Assembly: GCA_949292375.1 (NCBI GenBank) | Contig: CASEZG010000001.1 | Span: 1-60,678, forward strand | Direction of reading: 5' to 3' | Length of the DNA stretch: 60,678 nt | Source: an uncultured Pseudomonadota bacterium | GTDB lineage: Bacteria; Pseudomonadota; Alphaproteobacteria; RF32; CAG-239 | In this document: positions 26,645 through 36,309 of the stretch, one piece after another | Position numbering within the stretch: position 1 is the first letter of the stretch | How the letters are laid out: every line of letters starts with the position of its first letter | Notes under the pieces: generated by a model | The model's database searches: none | The model's input: the letters and a program-made list of their open reading frames with translations, nothing else | Told to the model about the DNA's origin: nothing | Made by a program: the position numbers and the translations under genes

Positions 26645-26781
26645 GCCATTTCCCCTAATTATGTTTGAGGCGATTGTATGTTTTTTTGTCTTTTTGTCAA
26701 GATATTTGCTTCTAAAATTATTTTACTGGATTTTTGGCTTAACTTTGTTTATGCTTGGGGTTTAGAAAGTGAGGATTTGTC

Positions 26782-27171
26782 ATGACGCAGCTTGCACAAC
26801 AATTTAATCTCATTCATAAAATTAAATCTCTGGTCAAAAAAACCAGCTCATCTTTTTTCAAAAAGCATAATGATTTTGGAATCTCTGAAACTATTGCAAA
26901 AAAAATTCAGGTTTCGGCTTATGATTTGAGCCACGGCAAAGATAAACTTGAGGTCACGCCCCCTTATCTGGATATTGTTGAACAATTGCATGTGGAAGAT
27001 GACCAAATTTTTAAAGCTGCCGTATATAATCTTACAAACATCGCGCTAAACGAAACCCGTTATGCTCGGTCTATTTTAGAAGCCTTTGAAAATGTTTCAA
27101 AGCAATCTTATAGAACAAAAGAACAGCTCGATTATCTTAAAGCTAAAATCAACCTCATCACAAAAAAATAA
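26782..27171 (+). CDS. Hypothetical protein
   Basis: 129 residues, no signal peptide. Lysine-rich N-terminus (HKIKSLVKKTSSSFFKKHND) followed by a helical part (IVEQLHVEDDQIFKAAVYNL). GTGAGGA lies 7 bases before the ATG. Ends before a strong terminator. No family recognised. Confidence 0.6.
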   Translation: MTQLAQQFNLIHKIKSLVKKTSSSFFKKHNDFGISETIAKKIQVSAYDLSHGKDKLEVTPPYLDIVEQLHVEDDQIFKAAVYNLTNIALNETRYARSILEAFENVSKQSYRTKEQLDYLKAKINLITKK

Positions 27172-27190
27172 TTTTAGTTAAGAAACAAAA

Positions 27191-27226
27191 CGACACCCCC
27201 GCTAAGATTAACGGGGGTGTCGTTTT
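27191..27226. terminator. Strong bidirectional terminator
   Basis: Perfect stem CGACACCCCCG / CGGGGGTGTCG with a 10-base loop; TTTT on the right, AAAA on the left. It serves the 129-residue gene and the convergent dnaK. Confidence 0.92.
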
Positions 27227-27246
27227 GAGGATTAAGCCAAAGTTGG

Positions 27247-29163
27247 TTATTTGACTTCTTCAAAGTCAGCGTCTACGACTTTTTCGTCGCCGTTCTGCTG
27301 GCTGGAAGCTCCTGCATCTGCGCCGGCTTGCGCGCCTTGTTGTGCACCGGCAGCTTCTGCTTGCTGTTTGTACATTGCCTCACCAAGTTTCAGAGATGCT
27401 TGCATTAAAGCCTCTGTCTTTTCTTTAATGACAGACAAGTCCTCTGCCTCAACACCGGTCTTCAAGGCCTTGATGGCATCTTCAATTGCGGTCTTGTCGG
27501 CTGCGCTGATTTTATCTGCGTTTTCTTTTAAGGTCTTTTCCGTTGTATGAATCAAACCTTCTGCTTGGTTCTTGGCTTCAACCAATTCTTTCTTCTTCTT
27601 ATCTGCTTCAGCATTGGCTTCTGCGTCTTTTACCATTTTCTCAATATCGGCATCAGACAAACCACCGCTGGCCTGAATACGAATAGCTTGCTCTTTGTTG
27701 GTAGCCTTATCTTTAGCGGAAACGTTTACAATACCGTTAGCGTCAATATCAAAGGTTACTTCAATCTGCGGCATACCACGCGGTGCAGGCGGAATACCAA
27801 CCAGGTCAAATTGACCAAGCAATTTGTTATCTGCGGCCATTTCACGCTCGCCTTGGAAGACGCGAATGGTTACGGCTGTCTGGCCATCTTCAGCGGTTGA
27901 GAATACCTGAGACTTGCGGGTCGGAATGGTTGTGTTGCGGTCAATCAATCTGGTGAAGACGCCGCCCAGGGTTTCAATACCCAAAGATAACGGGGTTACA
28001 TCCAGCAACAAGACATCTTTAACATCGCCCATCAAGACACCGCCCTGAATGGCAGCACCGACAGCAACAACTTCATCCGGATTTACGCCTTTATGCGGTT
28101 CTTTGCCGAAGATTTCTTTAACTTTTTCCTGAACTTTCGGCATACGAGTCATACCACCGACCAAGATAACCTCGTCAATATCACTTGCTTTCAAGCCGGC
28201 ATCTGCCAAAGCTTTTTTGCAGGGTTCAACCGTGCGGTCAATCAAATCTTCTACCAAAGATTCAAGTTTGGCGCGGGTCAATTTGATGTTGAGGTGTTTC
28301 GGGCCGCTTGCATCTGCAGTAATGAACGGCAAGTTAACATCTGTCTGGGTTGCGGAAGACAACTCAATCTTGGCTTTTTCGGCTGCTTCTTTCAAACGTT
28401 GCAGAGCCAAACGGTCACCACGCAAATCAATGCCTGATTCTTTCTTGAACTCATCTGCCAAATAGTTGACAATGCGTTGGTCGAAGTCTTCACCACCCAA
28501 GAAGGTATCACCATTAGTAGATTTTACTTCAAATACACCGTCGCCAATTTCCAAAATAGAAATATCAAAGGTACCACCACCAAGGTCGTATACCGCAATC
28601 GTACCATTGGCTTTTTTATCCATACCATATGCCAAAGCCGCAGCGGTTGGCTCGTTGATGATACGCAAAACTTCCAAACCGGCAATTTTACCGGCGTCTT
28701 TTGTTGCCTGACGCTGAGAATCGTTAAAATATGCCGGAACGGTAATAACGGCTTTTTCTACTTTTTCGCCAAGATAGCTTTCGGCGTATTCCTTAATCTT
28801 CTGCAAAACGATAGCGGAGATTTGAGAAGGTGCATATTTTTGGCCTTTTACTTCAACCCAAGCATCGCCGTTGTCGCCGTCAATAATCTTAAACGGAACT
28901 TGTGCGCGGTCTTTGGAGACTTCCGGAGAATTGAAACGACGGCCAATCAAACGTTTGATGGCAAAAAGTGTGTTTTCCGGATTGGTTACTGCCTGACGTT
29001 TTGCTGCAGAGCCAACCAGTCTTTCGTTATCCGTAAAAGCAACCATTGAAGGGGTGGTTCTGGCACCTTCAGAGTTCTCCAAAACCTTGGCTTCTTTGCC
29101 TTCCATAACGGCAAAGCAAGAGTTTGTCGTACCTAAGTCAATACCAATAACTTTATTGCTCAT
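27247..29163 (-). CDS. dnaK: Chaperone DnaK (Hsp70)
   Basis: 638 residues, usual length. All Hsp70 marks are visible: [17 protein letters not shown] at the start, [36 protein letters not shown], then the substrate-binding domain and a Gly/Ala/Gln-rich tail ending in DADFEEVK. It folds proteins with DnaJ and GrpE. dnaJ is not downstream; it lies 7 kb away on the other strand. A heat-shock type promoter sits 49 bases before the start codon. Confidence 0.99.
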   Translation of the reverse strand: MSNKVIGIDLGTTNSCFAVMEGKEAKVLENSEGARTTPSMVAFTDNERLVGSAAKRQAVTNPENTLFAIKRLIGRRFNSPEVSKDRAQVPFKIIDGDNGDAWVEVKGQKYAPSQISAIVLQKIKEYAESYLGEKVEKAVITVPAYFNDSQRQATKDAGKIAGLEVLRIINEPTAAALAYGMDKKANGTIAVYDLGGGTFDISILEIGDGVFEVKSTNGDTFLGGEDFDQRIVNYLADEFKKESGIDLRGDRLALQRLKEAAEKAKIELSSATQTDVNLPFITADASGPKHLNIKLTRAKLESLVEDLIDRTVEPCKKALADAGLKASDIDEVILVGGMTRMPKVQEKVKEIFGKEPHKGVNPDEVVAVGAAIQGGVLMGDVKDVLLLDVTPLSLGIETLGGVFTRLIDRNTTIPTRKSQVFSTAEDGQTAVTIRVFQGEREMAADNKLLGQFDLVGIPPAPRGMPQIEVTFDIDANGIVNVSAKDKATNKEQAIRIQASGGLSDADIEKMVKDAEANAEADKKKKELVEAKNQAEGLIHTTEKTLKENADKISAADKTAIEDAIKALKTGVEAEDLSVIKEKTEALMQASLKLGEAMYKQQAEAAGAQQGAQAGADAGASSQQNGDEKVVDADFEEVK

Positions 29164-29211
29164 TGTTTATATCCTCAATTTGTTATGAATTTTGTTCCTT
29201 TCTGATTGCTT

Positions 29212-29240
29212 ATATAGGAAGCCAAAAACGGTTAAGCAAG
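29212..29240 (-). promoter_or_regulatory. Candidate RpoH (heat-shock) promoter of dnaK
   Basis: On the minus strand: CTTGCT (29240-29235), 16 bases, CCTATATAAG (-10 core 29218-29212). A full match to the alphaproteobacterial RpoH pattern CTTG-N17/18-CYTATNTNNG. Confidence 0.8.
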
Positions 29241-29284
29241 GTTTGAAGAGTTTTTTTTATGTTTTTTTTGAAAAAAAAGTAAAA

Positions 29285-29311
29285 GGGTTTGAAACAAGAT
29301 GTTTCAAACCC
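29285..29311 (-). terminator. Terminator upstream of dnaK
   Basis: Stem GGGTTTGAAAC / GTTTCAAACCC with a 5-base loop and a T-run on the minus strand. It ends the transcript of the gene at 29327-29749 before the dnaK promoter. Confidence 0.85.
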
Positions 29312-29326
29312 TCTTTTTTGCAGTTT

Positions 29327-29749
29327 TTATGTGTAACGCATCGGCCTTTTGACTATCGGGCGATAATCATATTTTTCATATTCCAATGCGCCTTCGGGGA
29401 TGCTGTAAAAATCCCCGTTAGAATAATAAATTTCGGCATCTTCCGTCATTACCGATGAAGGAAGAGGGTCGCCACCATTTTTTATCAAAAAATCATCAAT
29501 GGTATTTTTCTCCTCATAGATTCTTTGCCAACACCAGGTGGAGCCTAAACGACCATGTTCTTTCCAATGAACAAGCCAGAGACTCTTTATTGTTGCCTTA
29601 TGGAAAAGGTTTGGTTTAGGTTGCTTCAAACTAATGAAGAACAAATTAAACCGAATGCCCACTGTTTTTTTCTTCCATGGAGCATACCATACACGTTTTT
29701 TAATGACGTCTAGTGAGATTGCGCGTCCAAATCCTAATTCTTCTTCCAT
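29327..29749 (-). CDS. Hypothetical protein
   Basis: 140 residues, no signal peptide. Basic and aromatic-rich N-terminal part (VIKKRVWYAPWKKKTVGIRF), a tryptophan cluster (LWLVHWKEHGRLGSTWCW) and an acidic, tyrosine-rich end (AEIYYSNGDFYSIPEGALEY). No family recognised. Own transcription unit, closed by a terminator. Confidence 0.6.
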   Translation of the reverse strand: MEEELGFGRAISLDVIKKRVWYAPWKKKTVGIRFNLFFISLKQPKPNLFHKATIKSLWLVHWKEHGRLGSTWCWQRIYEEKNTIDDFLIKNGGDPLPSSVMTEDAEIYYSNGDFYSIPEGALEYEKYDYRPIVKRPMRYT

Positions 29750-29821
29750 AATTATAAAAAATTAAAGTTTAACGTTTGATGTTAAACTGCAAAAGTTTGA
29801 CAAAAAAGTCAAGGATTTATC

Positions 29822-30751
29822 TTATCGAACCTGATATGTTTTGAAATATTCAATTATTGAAGGATTTTGCTCCAGTTTCAGGCAAAGTTTTAAGATATTC
29901 GTGGCTTCTTCGGCGTTGACTTTAGGTGTTTCTTTGCCCTCAACACAATTTAGAAAATTTTCCTGCTCATTTTGCAACGAGTTTCCGCCTTCGGTTAAAA
30001 GTTTGCCGTTTTTATAAAGACTTCTGTTCATAAATTCTATGCGGAATTTGTTGCCTTGGGCATCTTCTATCTTCATATATCTTTCAATATCTTTATCTTC
30101 CCGTAAGGCTTCCAATTTTACTTTTGCGCCGTTTTTATATTCCATTTCCGCGACGGCATGATTTTCCCAACTTAAATCCGGTCTTTTAGTGGTTTTGGTG
30201 CTTTTTAAGTCATCTCCTAACAGAGAATAAACTATCGCCAAATCATGAATCATCAGTTCCTGAACGGCACTTATACCGGTTTTATTACCCGCATTGCGGC
30301 TGGTGCGGATAGCCTCAATTTTGGTTATCGGTGCTTGCAACTCTGTTTTTAAGCGTTCTACGGCAGGATTGTAATTTTCGGTATGCCCCGTAACAATCAA
30401 GCTATTTCCAACCTTGGCTGCGGCCATTAGCCTTTTGCAACCCTCCAAAGTTGTTGCCAAAGGTTTTTCTATCAGACAGGGGATACCTTTTAGAAGCAAT
30501 TTTTCTCCTATCTTAGTATGTGTCGGCCCTGGGGTTGAAACGATTACGGCATCTACTTTGTCTTTGGTTATATCTTCCAAACTCTTAAAATACGGCACAT
30601 TCAACTCTACCGCGCGGCGGGCGGAAGATGCTTCCGTTGAGTTCAAAATTCCCGCAATTTCTGCTCTGTCAGCAAAGTTCTCTCGCAGAGTTTTGAGGTG
30701 TTTTTGTCCCATATTGTTGCAGCCGATGATGGCTATTTTGATTTTGCTCAT
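29822..30751 (-). CDS. Gfo/Idh/MocA family NAD(P)-dependent oxidoreductase
   Basis: 309 residues. Rossmann start IKIAIIGCNNMGQKHLKTL, the conserved EKPLATTLEGCKRLM (EKP motif with the catalytic lysine) and GHTENYNPAVERLK; the second domain begins near EAIRTSRNAG and contains MIHDLAIVYSLLGD. Members oxidise or reduce sugars, sugar nucleotides or related ketones; the substrate here is unknown. 11 bases downstream of the phosphorylase gene, probably one operon. Confidence 0.9.
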   Translation of the reverse strand: MSKIKIAIIGCNNMGQKHLKTLRENFADRAEIAGILNSTEASSARRAVELNVPYFKSLEDITKDKVDAVIVSTPGPTHTKIGEKLLLKGIPCLIEKPLATTLEGCKRLMAAAKVGNSLIVTGHTENYNPAVERLKTELQAPITKIEAIRTSRNAGNKTGISAVQELMIHDLAIVYSLLGDDLKSTKTTKRPDLSWENHAVAEMEYKNGAKVKLEALREDKDIERYMKIEDAQGNKFRIEFMNRSLYKNGKLLTEGGNSLQNEQENFLNCVEGKETPKVNAEEATNILKLCLKLEQNPSIIEYFKTYQVR

Positions 30752-30762
30752 ATTCGCCTCTT

Positions 30763-32259
30763 TTAATAAGCTCCACGACCGGAGATTTCATAGCCGGTAT
30801 AGCCATCTACAACCGAATTGGCAAAAGCAAAATCCGTCGAATTGCATGAATGTATGCGGTACAAGGTTTCGCCCTGCTCGACCGTATCTCCGACTTTTTT
30901 CATTAAGTCCAGTCCGGCTCCGGGGTATTGACCCGCGCCCGCCCAAATGCCAATTTTGTTGATGCGCGCATTGTCAATGGCCTCAACAACACCACTAACA
31001 TTGGAAACTATGTCTCTAGTCAAATGTCCGAGCTGAGGTTGCGGTGCTTTGCCTTGGGCATGAATAATCTGGTTCATGACCTCAAGCGCACGCCCAGAGG
31101 TCAAAATCTCTTTAGCGACATGATAGCCTTGTCCGCCGCGAAGTTTGGGGTCAAACTCTAACATTCTGCCAGCCAAAAACAGCGATTTTTCTAATAAATC
31201 CTGCGGTGCGTCTTCCTTGTTGCGCAAAACTTTCATAACATCTCTGGCTTCCAAAACCGCGCCGACACCGTTGCCTATGGGTTCTGAACCATCGGTGATT
31301 ACGGCATCTATCTCTATGGAAAGCATATCGCCTACATATTCAATGAGTTTCCTTAAACGCATCGCCTCATTAGTGTTCTTAATCCGCGATTTCGGTCCTA
31401 CCGGAATATCTACAACCAAATGTGTGATACCTGCCGAAAGTTTGATGGCTAAGATAGAGGCAGCAATGTGCTCTTGTTGCGTGATGCCGATTTGTCTTTC
31501 GACCGAAGATACTATTTTGTTGGCTTGTGCAATGTCTAATGAGTTGTAACTGGCAATAGCCCCTCTGTTTTCTTTGATGAGCTGCTTGAGCTCTTTTTCA
31601 TTAATATCTACATTGGCCAAAACCGCAAAAGTATCCGCGACACCGGCACAAGAAGTCAGAGAATGAGAACAGGTTTTGGGAATCGGCAAACCATAGGCCG
31701 CAACAATCGCTGTGGTGATGATATCCGTCTTGTTTCCTGGGACACCGCCTAAACAATGGCAATCAACCACAATGCTCTCGTTATCCCAATGCAAAACTTT
31801 GTCGCCGATTAAGGCCTCAGTTAAAGCCAGAACCTCCGGCGCACTCATAAATGAACCGCTGGCAACCAAAAATGAGGCTATGTCCATATTAGAATATCTT
31901 TTGGAGGCAATGTCGTTAATGATGGCGCTATATTCGCCCGAGCTTAAAATATTGCCGGCAATTTTGCGTTTGATTGAGGCTAAGCTCGGCGGCGGAGATG
32001 ATAAGGTCAGAGAAACATTTGCGCCCTCAGGTAAATTTATTTGCTCATAAGCTTCTGTATTTAGGGCCAATTCATTGGGTTTGCATAGTTTGGGATCATC
32101 CACAACTTGTAAAAAAGCAAAAACCGTTTTGACACCACCATGAATTTCAACTTTGGTTAAAGAACGAATATCATCCACCTTATAAGCCGTACAATCTTTA
32201 TGGACGTAAGCCAAATTTTCATTAAACGAGTGAATGGGCAGATGTTTCAGTGTCAGCAT
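30763..32259 (-). CDS. Thymidine phosphorylase family protein (type 2; AMP-phosphorylase-like)
   Basis: 498 residues, about 60 longer than E. coli DeoA because of an N-terminal domain (about 1-85) as in AMP phosphorylases and the type 2 thymidine phosphorylases. Motifs: IASFLVASGSFMSAPEVLAL, the phosphate-binding CHCLGGVPGNKTDIITTAI, and the biotinyl-like C-terminal barrel (VGDTVEQGETLYRI). It cleaves a nucleoside or nucleotide with phosphate. Whether the substrate is thymidine or AMP cannot be told by eye. Operon with the Gfo/Idh/MocA gene, so the released sugar phosphate could be linked to it. Confidence 0.88.
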   Translation of the reverse strand: MLTLKHLPIHSFNENLAYVHKDCTAYKVDDIRSLTKVEIHGGVKTVFAFLQVVDDPKLCKPNELALNTEAYEQINLPEGANVSLTLSSPPPSLASIKRKIAGNILSSGEYSAIINDIASKRYSNMDIASFLVASGSFMSAPEVLALTEALIGDKVLHWDNESIVVDCHCLGGVPGNKTDIITTAIVAAYGLPIPKTCSHSLTSCAGVADTFAVLANVDINEKELKQLIKENRGAIASYNSLDIAQANKIVSSVERQIGITQQEHIAASILAIKLSAGITHLVVDIPVGPKSRIKNTNEAMRLRKLIEYVGDMLSIEIDAVITDGSEPIGNGVGAVLEARDVMKVLRNKEDAPQDLLEKSLFLAGRMLEFDPKLRGGQGYHVAKEILTSGRALEVMNQIIHAQGKAPQPQLGHLTRDIVSNVSGVVEAIDNARINKIGIWAGAGQYPGAGLDLMKKVGDTVEQGETLYRIHSCNSTDFAFANSVVDGYTGYEISGRGAY

Positions 32260-32340
32260 ATATTACCTCAATTACCAAAGTGATGTCGGAAAGACATTAT
32301 GGCATAATTTTAATTTAATTAAAGTTAATTTTGTGAAACG

Positions 32341-32365
32341 AATGCCGAGCATCAGGCTCGGCATT
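32341..32365 (-). terminator. Hairpin after the 1239-residue gene
   Basis: Perfect stem AATGCCGAGC / GCTCGGCATT with a 5-base loop, 12 bases past the stop codon. The T-run on the minus strand is weak (CGTTTC), so termination may be partial. Confidence 0.55.
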
Positions 32366-32377
32366 CGGGGTTAAAGA

Positions 32378-35300
32378 TTATTTCTCCTTTGTGAACATTT
32401 TCATAAAGCGGGCGATTTTGCCGGTTTCCTTAAACTCTTTCTTATCGGCTTCGCGCTGCTTTTGAGCTTGTTTATAGCCTTCGGGCGTGTTCTCGGAGAT
32501 TTCAACGCCATGGATGTCCTCCTCGGCAAAGCGGTCGGCAACAACGGCACCATGCATTTTGTCTTTATTTTCATGTTGGCGCGCCTTCAAAACCTCTTTT
32601 TGTTTTTGAACTTGTTCACGAGCTTCTGCTCTGAGAGCTTCTTCTTTCTCGCGTTTTTGGCGATAAGCTTCTATAGCGTTCTTATCTCCGCTCAGAGCTT
32701 TTGATAAAGCTTCGCTATATTCTTTGGTTTCTTTATCTTTTTCCGTCAGTTCATAGCGTTTTTTATCTTCCGGCTTGGTGTTTTTCTTAGATTCAGCTTT
32801 TTCCTCCAAACCTTCTACCTCATTATAAGCAACCTCACCTGATGTCGGACCATAATAAACATTATCACCTTGTACCATAGATAAATTAAATGTTTCTGGG
32901 TTATTGGGGTCTGGGGTTGTTATAGGCGCCGGCTTTTTATCATCTTTACCCGGAGTGATGATGATTCTTCCCTGCTTCTTATCATCCTTGCCAGGTTGTT
33001 TGTCGTCCTGAGCTTTCTTTCTCTTTATGATGCGGTCGGCGATAGAACCGATTTTTTCCTTCATCAACTTAACTTTCTTTACTTGAGCAAAGAAGTATGG
33101 CGGGATGTAGGGAACAATATTTTCCGGCTCATTCGGAACCCAAACTCTCTTACCGGGGATAGTTTCAGCCTCATCTTGCCATCTGTCATACTGAATACCA
33201 TCCGGACGAGATGGGTCATAAGAATATAAGTCTTCCGGTTTGATACCAACATCAGGGATTAAGTGTCCCATGTGACCATTGGCATCAGCACTGATATGTA
33301 ATGCAACTTTATCCATAACCTGTATTTCTGCCGGACTTAATGGTTGTTGCGGGTTGGTGCTCAAGTGCTTGAAGACATCTTCATAAGTTATGTGGTTGCC
33401 GTTGGCATCGGTTACTCCCATAATATCACCCAAAGTGCGAGACGGGTCTTGCGCCAAAGGTGTATCCGGCGCACCTAACAAATGAGCGTTTTCAAGCTTG
33501 GCAAGGTTAACATCCGCGGCTTCAGGTGCCCAGCCCGTGTGATGTTGTTGTAAATTGCTCAAAGCCTCATTATAAGTTCCGTGAGCATGGAAAGCTGATT
33601 CCATCGGCTGAGAGCCATCCGGCGTATAACGCGCACCATGGCTTACGCCATCGCTGTTGTTCCAGGTTTCGGCTTTGTCAATGTGTTTTTGGTCATAGGT
33701 TTTAACCTCGTGCTTTTCACCGGGGATGATTTCGCCGTCTTGCTCTGACCAATGACCGAAAAGTCCGTTTTCGCCAGAAAGGGCATTACCGATGGCATTG
33801 CCGGCTTCATGACCACCCCAAGCAGCCAAAGGCGTAATAGCAACAGAGGCAACCGTCATTAATGTGGCCTCACCTGTCTTAATCCCGGCTTTCTTGGCTT
33901 TCTTAAAGGAGAAATAACCGTTTCTGACCATATTTGCGCCCATGACGGAATATAAACCTTCCGGATGTCCCCATGCAACTGCACCATAGGCCGTAGCACT
34001 CAAAAGCATATTACTCAAGAGCTCAGGGTCTTTATAAAACTTGTATTTCTTGCCTTGGGCATGGGCGGCGCGGCGGCGTTGCTGATAGGCAACCGTCATA
34101 CCGACAAGAGCTAAACCTGCGGAAGCATAAGCACAATAAGCTTGCGCACCAGGAATGCGGCTGGCGACGGCAAAGCTTGCAGAAATACCGCCAACCAAGG
34201 CTGCGTTTCCGGCTAAGCCTCTCCAGAAGTTTTTGCGGAAATTTTTGGTATCGGCTTTTTCTTCAAAACGGGCGTTGGCTAGTTTGTCTATCTTGCTAAC
34301 CGGCGCGTACAAGCGATTGATTATCGAAGTTTGTTTGCCAATTTTCTTGCCCAGACGAACAAACTTACTAGTCTTTTGGTTGACCCATTTGTCTTTAGCA
34401 CCATCCCAACCTTCTGCAGAAAATGTATAAGTTTGACCATTGAGCAAGTCAGTCTTTAGCTTGTTAAAAGGAATCGGAGCTTGTTTTTGTGCTTTCCGAT
34501 CTGCATTAACAAACATAAATACGCTCTTCAAAAACTCATCATTGGCTGAAGCATGAATGTCTTTTTTGTCAGCGGTTTTGCTTTCCATCAAAACCTGATC
34601 ATCCAAGGCATCGCTCTTGGCGGTAAGCATCAAAACTTCGGCTAATTCTTCCTTGCTTACGCCCTTAACACTTAAGGCGTCAAGAATCTTCTGATTATCC
34701 GCATTGAGCTTGAAATCAGCCAGTTTTTGCTCGGTATCTTTGGCAATGGCGTCCAATTTCTCGGCATCTTTTTGCGTTTTGCCATATAAGCCGAAATCTT
34801 GCTCATATTTGGTCATCCATTCATCCAAAATGCCTTTGGCAGCTTTGCCGTTTTTATTTTGGTTGCGGATGTCTATCATCTCAACATAACCGTCATAAAC
34901 ATCAGCAATGTTGCTTGTATTTACAAAGTAGTAACCCGTATGGTTAGCCATATCATTAATCATACTATCCATACGCTCATGGATAGCCGCTAAAACCGCG
35001 TCCTCATTGCTGGTGTTGGCTTTGGCATCTTTTTTCTTAGCTTCGGCAATATCCTTATTGAGGTTTCTTTCCCATTGTGCCAGAGCTTTGGGCGGAACAA
35101 GGTCAAAGTTTATTTCCATTTGCAAATGTTGTTCAACGCGTTTGCGATATTCCTCACGCTCCTTATCATTTAGCTCATCAGCTTTTTTGACCTCATCAAC
35201 CAGTTTTTCTACCGGCAAGTCATCAACTTTTATGCTACCGTCCACTTTGTTCATGGATTGGAGAACTTTAACACGAATGCGGTCAAGCCAAACTTCGTTC

Positions 35301-36097
35301 TGGTCGGAATACATGCTCTCAATGCGCTCATACTCCTCTTTACCCAAAACATCTTCCAGTTCATTCTTTTCAAATTGATTGTCACTAATTTCGTTATTAT
35401 TAGGCTGTTTGTCATCTAAAACGCTGTTTTTTTGCTTGCTCTTATTATATTCGGCACCGGCCTTAAAAATGGCATCCAGATATTTATTGGACTTGCCGCT
35501 TGTGGGAAGTTTTTTGACTCTTTCTTCTGAATACTCAATCGGATAATAAGAATCCTTCATTCCTTGAAGACAATAAGAAAACAATGCATTTTCTTTACTG
35601 TCTATCTTAAATTCTTTTCCGTCTCCCGCTACCTCAGAAAGCATAGCTTGTAACTTCTTTTCTTCCTCAGGGCTATGTTGACCGGAACTTAAAGCAAAAA
35701 AGCCTGCTTTTTCAAAATAGCTGTTGATTTCTTTACTCGGAGTTCTTTTTCTTAATTCTCCGGCATTTTTAGCATTGCGGACTAAATCATAGCTCAAAGC
35801 AAACCATGTTTCCAATTTTTCCAGAGAATCTACTTCACGAAGTTTGTCATACAAATTTTCAGCCAGCTTATATCTTTCTTCCTCCGTATGGTCGCCCTTA
35901 TATTCGGCCATAAAGGTATCTTCTTTATCGTTTTTTTCAGACTGATTTTCTTGTCCGTATTTCTTTATAAATTCTTCTCTTTGAGATGGGTTCAGAGTAT
36001 CTAAGAACTTGTCTACCGTGGGCTCTTTCTCGCCACTATAACGCACATAATCTTGATATTCTTTGCTTTGTGCATAAACTTCTTTAATATCAGCCAT
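32378..36097 (-). CDS. Very large protein of unknown function with a central hydrophobic region
   Basis: 1239 residues, the longest gene of the window, no signal peptide. Residues 1-620 are highly charged and helical with many Lys/Glu/Asp/Asn (for example VDKFLDTLNPSQREEFIKKY). Residues about 620-775 are Gly/Ala-rich and hydrophobic with several possible membrane or membrane-inserting helices (LAGNAALVGGISASFAVASR, AYASAGLALVGMTVAY, MTVASVAITPLAAWGG). The rest mixes a polar domain, repeated GKDDKK units and a long Lys/Glu/Arg coiled coil to the end. No family recognised. Size, charge and layout recall secreted effectors or large phage/host-interaction proteins, but this is inference. GGAGAGT lies 8 bases before the ATG. 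Confidence 0.75.
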   Translation of the reverse strand: MADIKEVYAQSKEYQDYVRYSGEKEPTVDKFLDTLNPSQREEFIKKYGQENQSEKNDKEDTFMAEYKGDHTEEERYKLAENLYDKLREVDSLEKLETWFALSYDLVRNAKNAGELRKRTPSKEINSYFEKAGFFALSSGQHSPEEEKKLQAMLSEVAGDGKEFKIDSKENALFSYCLQGMKDSYYPIEYSEERVKKLPTSGKSNKYLDAIFKAGAEYNKSKQKNSVLDDKQPNNNEISDNQFEKNELEDVLGKEEYERIESMYSDQNEVWLDRIRVKVLQSMNKVDGSIKVDDLPVEKLVDEVKKADELNDKEREEYRKRVEQHLQMEINFDLVPPKALAQWERNLNKDIAEAKKKDAKANTSNEDAVLAAIHERMDSMINDMANHTGYYFVNTSNIADVYDGYVEMIDIRNQNKNGKAAKGILDEWMTKYEQDFGLYGKTQKDAEKLDAIAKDTEQKLADFKLNADNQKILDALSVKGVSKEELAEVLMLTAKSDALDDQVLMESKTADKKDIHASANDEFLKSVFMFVNADRKAQKQAPIPFNKLKTDLLNGQTYTFSAEGWDGAKDKWVNQKTSKFVRLGKKIGKQTSIINRLYAPVSKIDKLANARFEEKADTKNFRKNFWRGLAGNAALVGGISASFAVASRIPGAQAYCAYASAGLALVGMTVAYQQRRRAAHAQGKKYKFYKDPELLSNMLLSATAYGAVAWGHPEGLYSVMGANMVRNGYFSFKKAKKAGIKTGEATLMTVASVAITPLAAWGGHEAGNAIGNALSGENGLFGHWSEQDGEIIPGEKHEVKTYDQKHIDKAETWNNSDGVSHGARYTPDGSQPMESAFHAHGTYNEALSNLQQHHTGWAPEAADVNLAKLENAHLLGAPDTPLAQDPSRTLGDIMGVTDANGNHITYEDVFKHLSTNPQQPLSPAEIQVMDKVALHISADANGHMGHLIPDVGIKPEDLYSYDPSRPDGIQYDRWQDEAETIPGKRVWVPNEPENIVPYIPPYFFAQVKKVKLMKEKIGSIADRIIKRKKAQDDKQPGKDDKKQGRIIITPGKDDKKPAPITTPDPNNPETFNLSMVQGDNVYYGPTSGEVAYNEVEGLEEKAESKKNTKPEDKKRYELTEKDKETKEYSEALSKALSGDKNAIEAYRQKREKEEALRAEAREQVQKQKEVLKARQHENKDKMHGAVVADRFAEEDIHGVEISENTPEGYKQAQKQREADKKEFKETGKIARFMKMFTKEK

Positions 36098-36240
36098 TGG
36101 AAACTCTCCTAAAAATTTTTTAATATGACTTTACATTACCATATTTTGTGTATTTTGGCAATATATTTTGTCTAAATCTATTTACTGTCTGAATTTTAGC
36201 GAAAAATTATTAAAAAATACCTTACATCTGCTTAAAAGCT

Positions 36241-36269
36241 CTTGCGTTTTGGTTTTATTCAACCTAAAT
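36241..36269 (+). promoter_or_regulatory. Candidate RpoH (heat-shock) promoter of dnaJ
   Basis: CTTGCG (36241-36246), 16 bases, CCTAAATAAG (-10 core 36263-36269). It has the same spacing as the dnaK and cbpA-like promoters and one mismatch to CYTATNTNNG. Confidence 0.65.
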
Positions 36270-36309
36270 AAGGGTAAAGTTTGTTTAATATTAATATTTG
36301 CGCAAAAAA

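Noticed and set aside
28093..29049. Long open frames opposite dnaK
   Set aside because: Antisense shadows of dnaK; no ribosome site and no family match.
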